The notes under the pieces: generated by a model
Told to the model about the DNA's origin: nothing
Seen by the model: the letters and a program-made list of their open reading frames with translations, nothing else
Databases searched by the model: none
Assembly (NCBI RefSeq): GCF_964340395.1
Contig: NC_135551.1
Location: 30,343,455-30,407,454, forward strand
Origin: Glandiceps talaboti
Lineage: Eukaryota; Hemichordata; Enteropneusta; Spengelidae
Length of the DNA: 64,000 nt
Direction of reading: 5' to 3'
Part shown: piece after piece, positions 1 to 9,795 of the stretch
Position numbering within the stretch: position 1 is the first letter of the stretch
How the letters are laid out: each line of letters begins with the position of its first letter
Translations under genes and position numbers: made by a program

Positions 1-973
1 ATGTCATTGTGGGAAAGTGACAATCACATCATTAAGTTTGTACAGGAATTCTACTCCCTGCACCAGTAATGTCATGACTACTAAACTAGAAATTAAGACT
101 ATGGTATTAAACTTACAGCTATGTCACCGTGGTAAAGTGACAATAAAGAATACATTGTTTTGAAGGAAGTGTTCCAGTCATTGTTTTTATGCTATGTCTG
201 TGATTGAATATTTGTAATAATTCAAGACCTAATATGATATGATATTTACTGGTAAACACTTCCAGACATAATGGTACATTTTGTCTCAGGCCACTATAGA
301 GAATTCTCTATCGTGCTCTGAGATTTTGTTTAGGCTTAACCATAGACCCTCCACCCATGGTCTATGGGCTTTAACCATAGACCCTCCACCCACAGTCTAT
401 GGGCTTAACTGGATCAACGACAACACAAAGTACAGGATTAAGTTTAAATCTTGGATCATCACATACATTTTGTTATCAGTGGAGTGTTACATAGGTAATA
501 GGGTTATTGTTCTGGCCCAACTTTTTCCCTGCCATACAATTGTCCAAGCCGTAGTGAGCCTTTAAATGTACATTATTTAATACATTAAAATAACACAGTC
601 TACAATCTCTACAAGTCCTGAGATACTGGGTTTGAACACATGTAGGGTCTATGGTCTATGAATTATCATTATATACAGCCTAGACAGACAATCTGTCATC
701 TCTGCAACATACAACTCAGGTAATTACAAAGTTATAGTGTCATCAATGGTAGAGTATAGCAAGGTAAAATCTTTAAATTTGGCAGATACCTAAAATTTAA
801 ATCTCCAAACTTCACTGATTGGTTGGATGTAGTTCACTCCTAACTAAAGAATGATGTGATTGGCAGAGAATTTAAAGTTTACATAGCCAATGAAATAGGA
901 CATTCATGCGACATTATAAAGTTGTGGTTTAGAAGTCTGATAGAACTGAACACAGCATATCTTATAGTAAAGT
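1..973. other. Intron downstream of exon 53, no gene seen
   Basis: AT-rich non-coding sequence. The only structure I see is a two-unit repeat at 336-405, listed separately. I looked for an exon 54-like peptide on the minus strand and found none. The short ORFs have no recognisable product. Confidence 0.6.
336..405. repeat. Two-copy 35-bp repeat of small inverted repeats
   Basis: Two adjacent 35-bp units each contain CCATAGAC followed after a short C-rich spacer by GTCTATGG, so each could form an 8-9 bp stem. A fragment with the same GGTCTATGG sequence appears again near 648. Confidence 0.7.
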
Positions 974-1894
974 TTAATGCAAACACTACCATATATGGAT
1001 TGTGAATCTTTACATGTAATGTCAAACAGAGACTGATATACAAACACTACCATATATGGATTGTGAATCTTTACATGTGATGTCAAACAGAGACTGATAT
1101 ACAAACACTACCATATATGGATTGTGAATCTTTACATATGATGTCAAACAGAGACTGATATACAAACACTACCATATATGGATTGTGAATCTTTACATGT
1201 AATGTCAAACAGAGACTGATATACAAACACTACCATATATGGATTGTGAATCTTTACATGTAATGGCAAACAGAGACTGATATACAAACACTACCATATA
1301 TGGATTGTGAATCTTTACATGTAATGTCAAACAGAGACTGATATACAAACACTACCATATATGGATTGTGAATCTTTACATGTAATGTCAGACTGAGACT
1401 GATATACAAACACTACCATATATGGATTGTGAATCTTTACATGTAATGTCAAACAGAGACTGATATACAAACACTACCATATATGGATTGTGAATCTTTA
1501 CATGTAATGGCAAACAGAGACTGATATACAAACACTACCATATATGGATTGTGAATCTTTACATGTAATGTCAAACAGAGACTGATATACAAACACTACC
1601 ATATATGGATTGTGAATCTTTACATGTAATGTCAGACTGAGACTGATATACAAACACTACCATATATGGATTGTGAATCTTTACATGTAATGTCAAACAG
1701 AGACTGATATACAAACACTACCATATATGGATTGTGAATCTTTACATGTAATGTCAAACAGAGACTGATATACAAACACTACCATATATGGATTGTGAAT
1801 CTTTACATGTAATGTCAGACTGAGACTGATATACAAACACTACCATATATGGATTGTGAATCTTTACATGTAATGGCAAACAGAGACTGATATA
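974..1894. repeat. 61-bp satellite, about 15 copies, with higher-order pattern
   Basis: Fifteen units of 61 bp share the core CAAACACTACCATATATGG and the segment GTGAATCTTTACATG. Units differ mainly at one site, AATGTCAAACAG, AATGGCAAACAG or AATGTCAGACTG. The order of these variants repeats as a four-unit block twice (units 4-7 and 8-11). As 61 is not a multiple of three, ORFs crossing the array mean nothing. It lies in the intron after exon 53. Confidence 0.95.
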
Positions 1895-2627
1895 AAACAG
1901 ACTCTAGATATTCAGTAGCGATCACTTCTACAAAATAAATTGTCTGACTTTGAGACTGGACTTTACTTTTAATTACATCAAACACTTCAAGTTATCTAAG
2001 TGATATAGATGCTAAACTTAGTTCATACTATTCCATATCCCATCAAAATGTTTTAAAACTATCACTAAGTACGTCATATCTTGGTAGAGTAACATACAAG
2101 ACTGGTACAGTTGATAAGTGTCATAGCAACCACTTGAGTGGAAGTATTTTTGGTTGATAACTGCAACATTAACCCTTTCATGACTAGAGATGAGTTTTAA
2201 ATAATATGGGGACCCAATTTATATGAATATTTTCATAATTACAATAATATTACTTTATTAGGAAGTAACATTTCTTTAATTCCAGTCTAAAATGAAGTTG
2301 ATATATGCCAAAAACTTACATAAAACAAGAATTTTGTTCAAACAATTTTGGCGGGAATGTTTTCAGTATTGAAGGGGTTTATATACATAACCTGACCCAT
2401 TTATGTATAAAATAATCTATCAAATAATAAATGGAATAGTGAACTGAATTTCTAATTTGATTTATAATGTCAATCTTTCTCAACAAAACTTTTTACAATA
2501 TAAACATGTTTTGTATTTAGGCCTCTGATAATTTCATGGTGTATTACTGTTCATTCAATGTGGTCATTTATTTAGCTATGTATTTCTATGGTGATGACTT
2601 TATTACGTATTTTTGTGACGACACTTG
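1895..2627. other. Intron segment, nothing recognised
   Basis: AT-rich sequence between two tandem arrays. No exon, RNA gene or element was recognised on either strand. Confidence 0.6.
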
Positions 2628-2726
2628 TTAGTCAATGTATGCACATTCAGTGTTTCCATATTGATGGTTTTTAGTCAAGTATTTTCCATGGTGACGGCTT
2701 TTAGTTATCATAATACATGTACTTAC
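2628..2726 (-). other. In-frame read-through extension past the donor array
   Basis: If no donor in the array were used, translation would run through all repeat units and add about 33 codons of non-repetitive, non-conserved sequence before a stop at 2,628. It resembles ordinary intron translated by chance (His- and Lys-rich, no heptad pattern), so I do not call it coding. It would be the tail of an intron-retention product. Confidence 0.3.
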
Positions 2727-3410
2727 CCTATGTCTATCTAGCTGCATTTCTAGTATATCCACAGTCTGACCGACATCACTTACCCTATGTCTATCTAGCT
2801 GCATTTCTAGTATATCCACAGTCTGACCGACATCACTTACCCTATGTCTATCTAGCTGCATTTCTAGTATATCCACAGTCTGACCGACATCACTTACCCT
2901 ATGTCTATCTAGCTGCATTTCTAGTATATCCACAGTCTGACCGACATCACTTACCCTATGTCTATCTAGCTGCATTTCTAGTATATCCACAGTCTGACCG
3001 ACATCACTTACCCTATGTCTATCTAGCTGCATTTCTAGTATATCCACAGTCTGACCGACATCACTTACCCTATGTCTATCTAGCTGCATTTCTAGTATAT
3101 CCACAGTCTGACCGACATCACTTACCCTATGTCTATCTAGCTGCATTTCTAGTATATCCACAGTCTGACCGACATCACTTACCCTATGTCTATCTAGCTG
3201 CATTTCTAGTATATCCACAGTCTGACCGACATCACTTACCCTATGTCTATCTAGCTGCATTTCTAGTATATCCACAGTCTGACCGACATCACTTACCCTA
3301 TGTCTATCTAGCTGCATTTCTAGTATATCCACAGTCTGACCGACATCACTTACCCTATGTCTATCTAGCTGCATTTCTAGTATATCTACAGTCTGACCAA
3401 CATCACTGTA
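2727..3410 (-). repeat. DMD: 57-bp in-frame minisatellite carrying twelve splice donors
   Basis: Twelve consecutive 57-bp units are seen. The first (3,354-3,410) is the exonic end of exon 53. The other eleven (2,727-3,353) each open with GTAAGTGATG and close with AGACATAGG. Read on the gene strand, every unit is 19 codons (V-S-D-V-G-Q-T-V-D-I-L-E-M-Q-L-D-R-H-R) with no stop. The eleven downstream units look identical by eye and differ from the exonic unit at two internal bases and at its opening bases. The last unit is followed by a slightly different intron start, GTAAGTACATG. Each unit boundary is a good donor, G|GTAAGT. The open frame continues past the array to a stop near 2,628. Confidence 0.97.
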
Positions 3411-3565
3411 ATCTTCCATTGTCTCTTCCATCTTTATCAACCAGTTGTTGAGTTCATCTTTCCATTCATGGAATTGATGGGAATCTTCTAACATGTTATC
3501 CAATTGGTTCTTTCTGCTGGTTACTTTGGAAACCGCATCATTCCAATGCTCCTTCAACTTTGTCA
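3354..3565 (-). CDS. DMD: Dystrophin exon equivalent to human DMD exon 53; donor tandemly amplified
   Basis: The acceptor is TGCCTTTCAG before 3,565. Using the first available donor (ATAGG|GTAAGT at 3,353) the exon is 212 nt, exactly the human length, ending phase 0. The peptide contains KLKEHWNDAVSKVTSRKNQL and then WKDELNNWLIKMEETMEDY; human has RIQNQWDEVQEHLQNRRQQL. The last 19 codons (SDVGQTVDILEMQLDRHR region) align with human GPYTVDAIQKKITETK, the loop and start of helix B of R21. These same 57 nt, with the donor, are repeated eleven more times downstream without a stop. The exon could therefore end at any of twelve donors. The 212-nt form is my choice because it matches the conserved length. 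Confidence 0.95.
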
Positions 3566-3899
3566 CTGAAAGGCAAAAATTAGAATCGATTTGGTGAGTA
3601 TCACATTCACATTGTACATACAATGTCAAACCATTAAAGCTATAGAGTTGAGCTTGAAATAAATTTTTTATTCAACTCATTAAGTATTTTATTCAGTGAT
3701 TTGTTCCTTGAAGTGAGTTTTAAATCCTGTTGAGTGTTGTTTCCAATATCTAAAGTTCACTTCTCACAACCCTGAATACTTTTCTAATGATTTTCACTTC
3801 CACTGTTAAGTGGATTTGGTGTCTTGGCCCATGAACTCATGAAAACAAAAGGAATGACTACTAAATAATCTCACCACTTGGTGGCGCTTGTCAACCCAC

Positions 3900-4017
3900 C
3901 TTTTTCATCCAAAACTTGTCTATCTCTTTCACTTTGCGATTCTGCTTTCAAATGTTCACCTTTGTGAATGAGTTCATCTAACTTTGGCTGCTTGGCTTCT
4001 AAATCATTTAGGACACC
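3900..4017 (-). CDS. DMD: Dystrophin exon equivalent to human DMD exon 52
   Basis: The acceptor is GTGTTTCAG before 4,017 and the donor is AAAG|GTGGGT at 3,899. The exon is 118 nt, identical to human exon 52, and ends one base into a codon as in human. The peptide is GVLNDLEAKQPKLDELIHKG followed by EHLKAESQ and a charged helix; human has ATMQDLEQRRPQLEELITAA. This is helix B of R20. It is too short to show as a long ORF and was found from phase and similarity. Confidence 0.95.
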
Positions 4018-6779
4018 CTGAAACACAAAGAAAATAGTGAAAATTGTCAGTTACTTCCCTCTCAGCAGTGAAAATGTTATTGTGTACTCAAAACTTCATT
4101 TTTACAGCCATAGGAAGAATTAACTTTTTTTCCAGCCAACAAACGATTATCAAACAATCTGATTGGACAATCGTTGTCATATGACTGTCATGTGACTTAC
4201 ATTTGCCACACAATGAGAATGTTAAAATCGTATAGACAAGGATAAGAACTCTTGTATTTTTCTTATTAAAATTTTCAAACCTTGTCAAAAGGATCACCAA
4301 CACCACATCACATCACATCACATCAAATCCAACTTCTACTATTATTATCTCTCAACTATGACCCCTAACCTTTGAACTCTGACACACTACAGCTACAGAA
4401 TTACCAACTGCATAGGTTTTGACAAACTACAGTATACAATAGCTTGCACTTGAACATTTATACAAGTTAGTAAGCCATCAGTGAGAGGTTTTATTTCAAG
4501 GAAAGGTTTCATGAAGGGAAAACAAAAAGAAAACAATATCATACAATTTTTAAAAATAAAAACAGAACACAGAAGTTGTTAAAACAACACAAGGATTGGA
4601 TGATATGCAGAAATTTATATGAAGAGCTGTTACAAAATAAAAATTAATATTTCTATTTGCTTTATTTCCCTCATTTTTAATTTGTTTGATTGACATGTGT
4701 ACACCTTATTTCCCCTTTAACAACACACCCTGACAAGGGACCAACCACACAGACCTCTAAATGCCGCATTCCTATCTTAACTGCCGTGACCAAAGCTTTA
4801 ATTTCTTCCAAGTCTGATGAAGCTATGTCTTTGACGCTTCTTTCAAGATGCGCAAACCAGCCTCGTTTCTATACAGTGAATTAGATGAGTATGAAGTCAA
4901 TGGAAGCCCTAAATAAATTATTGGTTAAATGTATAAACTTGTCATTTGCAGAAAATGGATTTTAATTGCCTCAAAAATTTTACTTTTTGGTTATTCTTCT
5001 GCTCTTTTTTATTCTCTAACATTGCTATAACTAGAATGGTTTTTTGTTACATTTTGAACAGTTCTGTTGTCAACAAAATATTACATATAGCTGAAAATCT
5101 AGTATATACAGGAACTTGACAAGTACAGCAGAGATCAGCTGTCCTCATCACTGTCCTGACAGAGGACTCAAGACTGTTCTGACAGAGGACTCACGACTGT
5201 CCTGACAGAGGACTCAAGACTGTCCTGACAGAGGACTCAGGACTGTCCTGACAGAGGACTCAAGACTGTCCTGACAGAGGACTCAACACTGTCCTGACAG
5301 AGGACTCAAGACTGTCCTGACAGAGGACTCACGACTGTCCTGACAGAGGACTCAAGACTGTCCTGACAGAGGACTCAAGACTGTCCTGACAGAGGACTCA
5401 AGACTGTTCTGACAGAGGACTCACGACTGTCCTGACAGAGGACTCAAGACTGTCCTGACAGAGGACTCAGGACTGTCCTGACAGAGGACTCAAGACTGTC
5501 CTGACAGAGGACTCAAGACTGTCCTGACAGAGGACTCAAGACTGTCCTGACAGAGGACTCACGACTGTCCTGACAGAGGACTCAAGACTGTCCTGACAGA
5601 GGACTCAAGACTGTCCTGACAGAGGACTCAAGACTGTCCTGACAGAGGACTCACGACTGTCCTGACAGAGGACTCAAGACTGTCCTGACAGAGGACTCAA
5701 GACTGTCCTGACAGAGGACTCAAGACTGTCCTGACAGAGGACTCACGACTGTCCTGACAGAGGACTCAAGACTGTCCTGACAGAGGACTCAGGACTGTCC
5801 TGACAGAGTTAATTCTTCCTATGCATTCCTAGGGGGAAATTCTCCTAGGTGCTAGATATAATTCATATTTTTTTAGTTAAAATAATTCACATGTATTTTA
5901 TATGAAACAAAAGTAGCCACCTAAAACTACAAAGTTTCAAAACTATGGCCCTTCAAAGTTGTGACGAGAAATAATCTCAAATTGTAAACTTATCCTTCAT
6001 AGATGTACATTAGTGATTTATTTTTAGTTTATATCTTGTAGATGACTTGAATGGCTTCACAGAATTATAAGTAGACAAGAATCATAGCCTTGGTATGTGG
6101 TAAGACTATTTACTGCAATGTGACTGATATGTAGGGGATTAAATGTGACACACATGGTGTAGTGAGGTGTTATGATCCTGAAATATAGGAAATTTATATT
6201 TTACTATTATATCCTAGGTTTTTGGTATGTGGTTATATTAATTACTATGGAAGAAAGAGAGAATGGCTTTTCAGAAGAGATGTACTCAAGATAATAATGT
6301 GACACACATAGCATTAGAGAGTGGGTCTGATCCTGAAATGTAAGGAATTGATATTTTGGTGTAATATACTAGTTTCAGCTATAGAATACTGTTGACATAA
6401 TGGCTACATTTCCATTGTATCTCACTAAATATTTAGCATGAGTGTTTTGATTGAAATTAAGAATTTTTCTCAACTTGTTTATTTTATTCTATTTTAGATT
6501 TCTGTGTAACACATCTCTTGATTATATTAAAAGCTGCATAGGCAAAGATAAAACATTTCAAAATAAAACAAAATGTGGAAACATGCAACTATACGTAGAG
6601 CAGATTGCACATGACATGACGTAAGGAAAACATACACACAGAGATAGTTTTATGAACGCCACATATAAACATCTTGTGCTGTTAGATAATGCAAGGGGCA
6701 AATTATTACAAATGCATTGACAGAGTTGTTAGTATCCTGGTGGTACAAATAACCATGGCAACAAAGTGAGAAACAACAC
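4018..6779. other. Intron between exons 51 and 52 equivalents
   Basis: About 2.8 kb. It contains a short ATCAC run near 4,304-4,325 and a 23-bp minisatellite at 5,148-5,808. The rest is AT-rich and featureless to me. The 64-residue ORF at 4,690-4,884 has no recognisable product. Confidence 0.7.
5148..5808. repeat. 23-bp minisatellite, about 29 copies
   Basis: The unit is GACTGTCCTGACAGAGGACTC plus two variable bases. Each contains CTGTCCTGACAG, a perfect dyad with a two-base centre. The base before GAC varies (A, C or G), and a T variant (TGTTCTG) recurs 230 bp apart (10 units), showing block duplication. Later in the array a CACG variant recurs about every fourth unit. On the gene strand each unit contains CCTCTGTCAG|G, which resembles a splice acceptor. 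Confidence 0.95.
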
Positions 6780-7012
6780 CTTCTGTTTGATAATCATTTC
6801 TTCAATTTCTTCCACGTCTCCTACAGATACAATCTGTGACTTCAACATGTGGTCTAGAAGTGTTAACCAGTCACGCAGTTCTGCTACTGCTTTGTCAAAC
6901 TCTGGCCAAGGTGATGGTGATTCAATCTGCCTGGCAGGGGATGATGGGTAATCCACTAAGTCTGGTGCTGCAGCTTGGAGGGTGGTTGTCACTGTAGTTT
7001 GAGTGATTATTA
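6780..7012 (-). CDS. DMD: Dystrophin exon equivalent to human DMD exon 51 (hinge 3 and start of R20)
   Basis: The acceptor follows a pyrimidine tract ending CTACTCCAG before 7,012. The donor is AAG|GTGTTG at 6,779, a weak match beyond GTG. The exon is 233 nt, exactly as in human, starting after one base of a codon and ending phase 0. It begins with Thr- and Val-rich hinge sequence (ITQTTVTTT; human has TQTVTLVTQ), then a Pro-rich stretch, then PEFDKAVAELRDWLTLLDHM and GDVEEIEEMIIKQK; human has ADFNRAWTELTDWLSLLDQV and GDLEDINEMIIKQK. This is the best-conserved exon in the window. A second, phase-compatible acceptor (ACTACAG before 6,991) would delete seven hinge residues. The length match favours the upstream one. 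Confidence 0.97.
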
Positions 7013-7406
7013 CTGGAGTAGAGAAATATGTATATCAAATTGATGACTCACTGGAGAAAAGGAATGTATACACACATGCACACAGACACAGACACAGACA
7101 CAGACACACAGACACACAGACACACACACACACACACAAACAAACAAACACAAACACAAACACAAACACAAACACAAATACAAATACAAATACAAATACA
7201 AATACAAACACAAACACAAACACAAACACAAACACAAACATTCAGACAGTACATAACACATAGCTGTTAACAACTGTATACCATATATATTTCACTGACT
7301 CGGTAGTACAAATAGATTGGATAACTTTTTTCCCAATGTTACAATTTAAACCAATCAGGAGTTCTTAAATATCAAATTCATTCATAGCCAATGAGCATTG
7401 CCCTAC
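7013..7406. repeat. Short intron with compound CA-rich microsatellite
   Basis: Between about 7,062 and 7,250 the plus strand is a run of CACA, CAGACA, CAAACA and CAAATA repeats. On the gene strand this is TG- and TGTTTG-rich. The many long ORFs across it on both strands are low-complexity artefacts. Confidence 0.9.
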
Positions 7407-7635
7407 CTCTTTGTTCTCTGAAGACTTTAGATTCAATATCAGCATCAGAGATTGGTCTAAGATGAGCTGCCATGTGTTTGATTCTAGTCCAATCAGTGTT
7501 CAACTTGTCAACTTTTTCTCTAATGTTGTCAGGTAGAATAGCTCCCATACTAGCTGCTTCTAAAGTGAGGGCTTGGAAGGTGTTGTTAACACTATCCATG
7601 TTAGCTTGGCGTGCTTTCAGAGCCTCCTGCATTGT
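7407..7635 (-). CDS. DMD: Dystrophin exon equivalent to fused human DMD exons 49 and 50
   Basis: The acceptor is TATTGCAG before 7,635 and the donor is AGAG|GTAGGG at 7,406. The exon is 229 nt, phase 0 at the start and one base past a codon at the end. That matches human exons 49 (102) plus 50 (109), total 211 nt with the same phases, so one exon here does the work of two. The peptide includes EALKARQANMDSVNNTF, aligning with human AVQAKQPDVEEILSKG, then DKLNTDWTRIKHMA, aligning with EDLSSEWKAVNRLL. It finishes the repeat before hinge 3 (R19) and enters the hinge. I see no splice signals inside it corresponding to the human 49/50 boundary. Confidence 0.92.
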
Positions 7636-7824
7636 CTGCAATACATGATTTGTTATAAATTTATCGATTTATATTGACATTAAACTGGTTGAAATGACTA
7701 CATTCACACCATGATCACCCTTTCTTTTTTCTTTTTTCTTTTTAAACATCTGTCACAACCTGTAGTTGATACTACTTTTTACAAACTTGATTGATCATGC
7801 ATAGTCTCAACATTTCTTTCACTT

Positions 7825-8081
7825 CAATAGCGAACTTGCAAACCCGCCATGTTGAATGTTGCATCATGGGAAATGTGATAATAAATATACTAATCAAATA
7901 TTATTGTAAACAATAATGTTACATTGTTTGTTACCACAAATAACCAATTTATAGTCATCCTGACCATTGTGGAAGGTTTATTTTATCGGTAGCTCCAGAT
8001 AAGGTATTACGATAACCACAGATAATCCCATAGTCCTTTGCATCTGAGCATGCTCAGTCTGGATTGCAAGTTCCCTTTTGG
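7825..8081 (+). mobile_element. MITE-like element, copy 1 of an inverted pair
   Basis: This 257-bp segment has imperfect terminal inverted repeats of about 20 bp built on GGGAACTTGCAA and TTGCAAGTTCCC. It has no coding capacity. It contains GAGCATGCTCAG and CATTTCCCATGATGCA near its two ends. Its reverse complement matches the segment at 9,796-10,060 along its full length, roughly four-fifths identical by eye. Target-site duplications are not clear. It sits in the intron between the 49/50 and 48 exon equivalents. Confidence 0.8.
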
Positions 8082-8131
8082 TATATTCTAGCCTTATCAT
8101 TTACTTTAGTAAATGATGATAAATTTCTTAC

Positions 8132-8323
8132 CATAGGATCCACAATAAGGGAGTCATGTTCTTCATTGGATGTAGCTGATCCAACTGGTCCTTGCTGTGT
8201 CTCTAGTAATTCCATGGTAGCCTTCATCCACACACCAAGTTCTTCTAATTCTTCAATAAATGTATATACTGTATGTAGTTTGTCTTCCAACATGTGACGG
8301 AACTTTGGCAAAGTGGAAGACAC
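8132..8323 (-). CDS. DMD: Dystrophin exon equivalent to human DMD exon 48
   Basis: The acceptor is TTCCAACAG before 8,323 and the donor is ATG|GTAAGA at 8,131. The exon is 192 nt (human 186), phase 0 at both ends. The peptide begins VSSTLPKFRHMLEDKLHTVY and has EELEELGVWMKATMELLETQ in the middle; human begins VSRALPEKQGEIEAQI and has LEEQLNHLLLWLSPIRNQLE. It spans the end of one spectrin repeat and helix A of the next, around R18/R19. The match is weaker than for neighbouring exons, but opening residues, phase, position and length support it. Confidence 0.92.
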
Positions 8324-8705
8324 CTGTTGGAAATACATAAAGATAATATCAGCACTGCTGGGATGAGTCATAAAAAAGATGTAGTGTGATTCTCTCGAGG
8401 ATAACTTCCCAAGTAAACATTTGAAATTAAGATTGACCCTACAATTATCAAATTTGTACAAACGTCTAGTACTATGTTCTCTTCAATGACTTTGACCTCA
8501 CCTTTCAAGGTCATACGTTAGCATCAAATAATTACCTTATACTTAGTAATAATCCCATCTTGCATTATAGTTGTGTAAATTTTGTTTAATCTTTGTCTTG
8601 AAACTTATTCACCATCTTGAATCACAAGCTTGTCACCTCTTCATAACCTTGACCCCAAATGTCAAGGTCAAATGAAAAAGTTACTTTTAAATTCATTCTA
8701 CTTAC

Positions 8706-8855
8706 ATATTCCCATCTCGTATTAAGATTGTGTAATTCTCTCTGTATTTCTACAGTCTTGGCACTTGGTTCACCAGCTTGACTTACAAGCTTGTCACCTT
8801 TCTGGTTAGCACTTGTCAAAGATTCTTGACGTTTTGGAAGCTCATCTTCTCTGTC
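8706..8855 (-). CDS. DMD: Dystrophin exon equivalent to human DMD exon 47
   Basis: The acceptor is TTTTACAG before 8,855 and the donor is TAT|GTAAGT at 8,705. The exon is 150 nt, the same as human, phase 0 at both ends, 50 codons. The peptide begins DREDELPKRQESLTSANQKG and ends LHNLNTRWEY; human has LLVEELPLRQGILKQLNETG and LKQTNLQWIK. This is the B and C helix part of a spectrin repeat, around R18. As a symmetrical 0-0 exon, skipping it alone would keep the frame. Confidence 0.95.
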
Positions 8856-9173
8856 CTGTAAAATGACATGTATCAGGTAAGACAGTGGCATGAAAACACC
8901 AGTTTGTCACTAAACATTAAGTTTCATCTAAAATCATAATTGATAGAACAAGAAATACTGAAATTATGGCATAAATATTAAGAAACTGATAAAAGGAATA
9001 TTGGTGAATAAAACTTTGCCTTTTTGGAAGTCAGTTGTGATACATTACTTCTAAAAAGAAATGTATATTTACATGTAAAGGCTGATGTCAGATTGGGATT
9101 AAAATTTAAGCATTAAAACCTGTTGTCTAGCACAAATATAACAAACACAGTTACTATGCGTGTAGTTGTTTTC

Positions 9174-9174
<1 letters not shown>

Positions 9175-9210
<36 letters not shown>
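9175..9210. repeat. (CTGT)n microsatellite
   Basis: About nine tandem CTGT units in the intron between exons 47 and 46. On the gene strand it reads ACAG repeats about 225 nt past the exon 46 donor. Confidence 0.95.
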
Positions 9211-9434
9211 TTCTCTTTCTCAAAAAAAGATGACTGTTTGACTGTAGAGATAATCATAGCATGCATAGAGACTACACTATAGAAAACATTAATCCTGAAC
9301 AAAAGAATGGTTCTATTTATGACTCCACTAAGAATGGTTCTATTTATGACACCACTAATATTACAGTTACTCCAAAACCATTGGAGACAAATATTTGGGT
9401 TTATACCCAATAGTGAGACCATATACATACTTAC

Positions 9435-9585
9435 CCTAACATTATCTAATAATTCATGGAGTGATTCATCTTGTGCTGGTATTGGTAATGGTTTCTTCAT
9501 CATTCCTTCACATTCATCTAACCAGTATAGTAAGTCATCTAAATCTTCCTGGAAGTCTTCCTGCTCTACAATCTCTTGATCAAAC
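9435..9585 (-). CDS. DMD: Dystrophin exon equivalent to human DMD exon 46
   Basis: The acceptor is TTTGTCAG before 9,585 and the donor is TTAGG|GTAAGT at 9,434. The first G completes the split Arg codon and the exon ends in phase 0. The peptide contains FDQEIVEQEDFQEDLDDLLYW followed by LDECEG, matching human FQRDLNEFVLWLEEAD. The helix A Trp is conserved. Length is 151 nt against 148 in human. This exon, with the next two, sits between two inverted copies of a MITE in the flanking introns, described separately. Confidence is high because phase, position and residues all agree. Confidence 0.95.
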
Positions 9586-9795
9586 CTGACAAAATAATCA
9601 TCAGACTGTTATCACACACCATTTTATCCAATAGAACATATAATAGAAAATATTGCCATGGCAACTGTAGTGACATATCTGGAAGCCATGTTTTTTTCTT
9701 CTCAACACTGGCCTGCAGCACACAATAAACTCTAATCGGAAGTTGTGTATATGTATATATAGATACTACTTAGTATATTGAGTAAAGTGAACCTC

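Noticed and set aside
1-2626. Exon 54 equivalent of dystrophin
   Set aside because: Searched by eye on the minus strand for the expected spectrin helix and splice sites; none found, so it probably lies left of the window.
2717-3451. 244-residue plus-strand ORF across the 57-bp array
   Set aside because: Mirror frame of the repeat; the minus-strand frame continues a conserved dystrophin exon, the plus-strand one matches nothing.
5148-5808. CRISPR-like direct repeats
   Set aside because: Units are contiguous with no unique spacers, and the locus is a eukaryotic intron.
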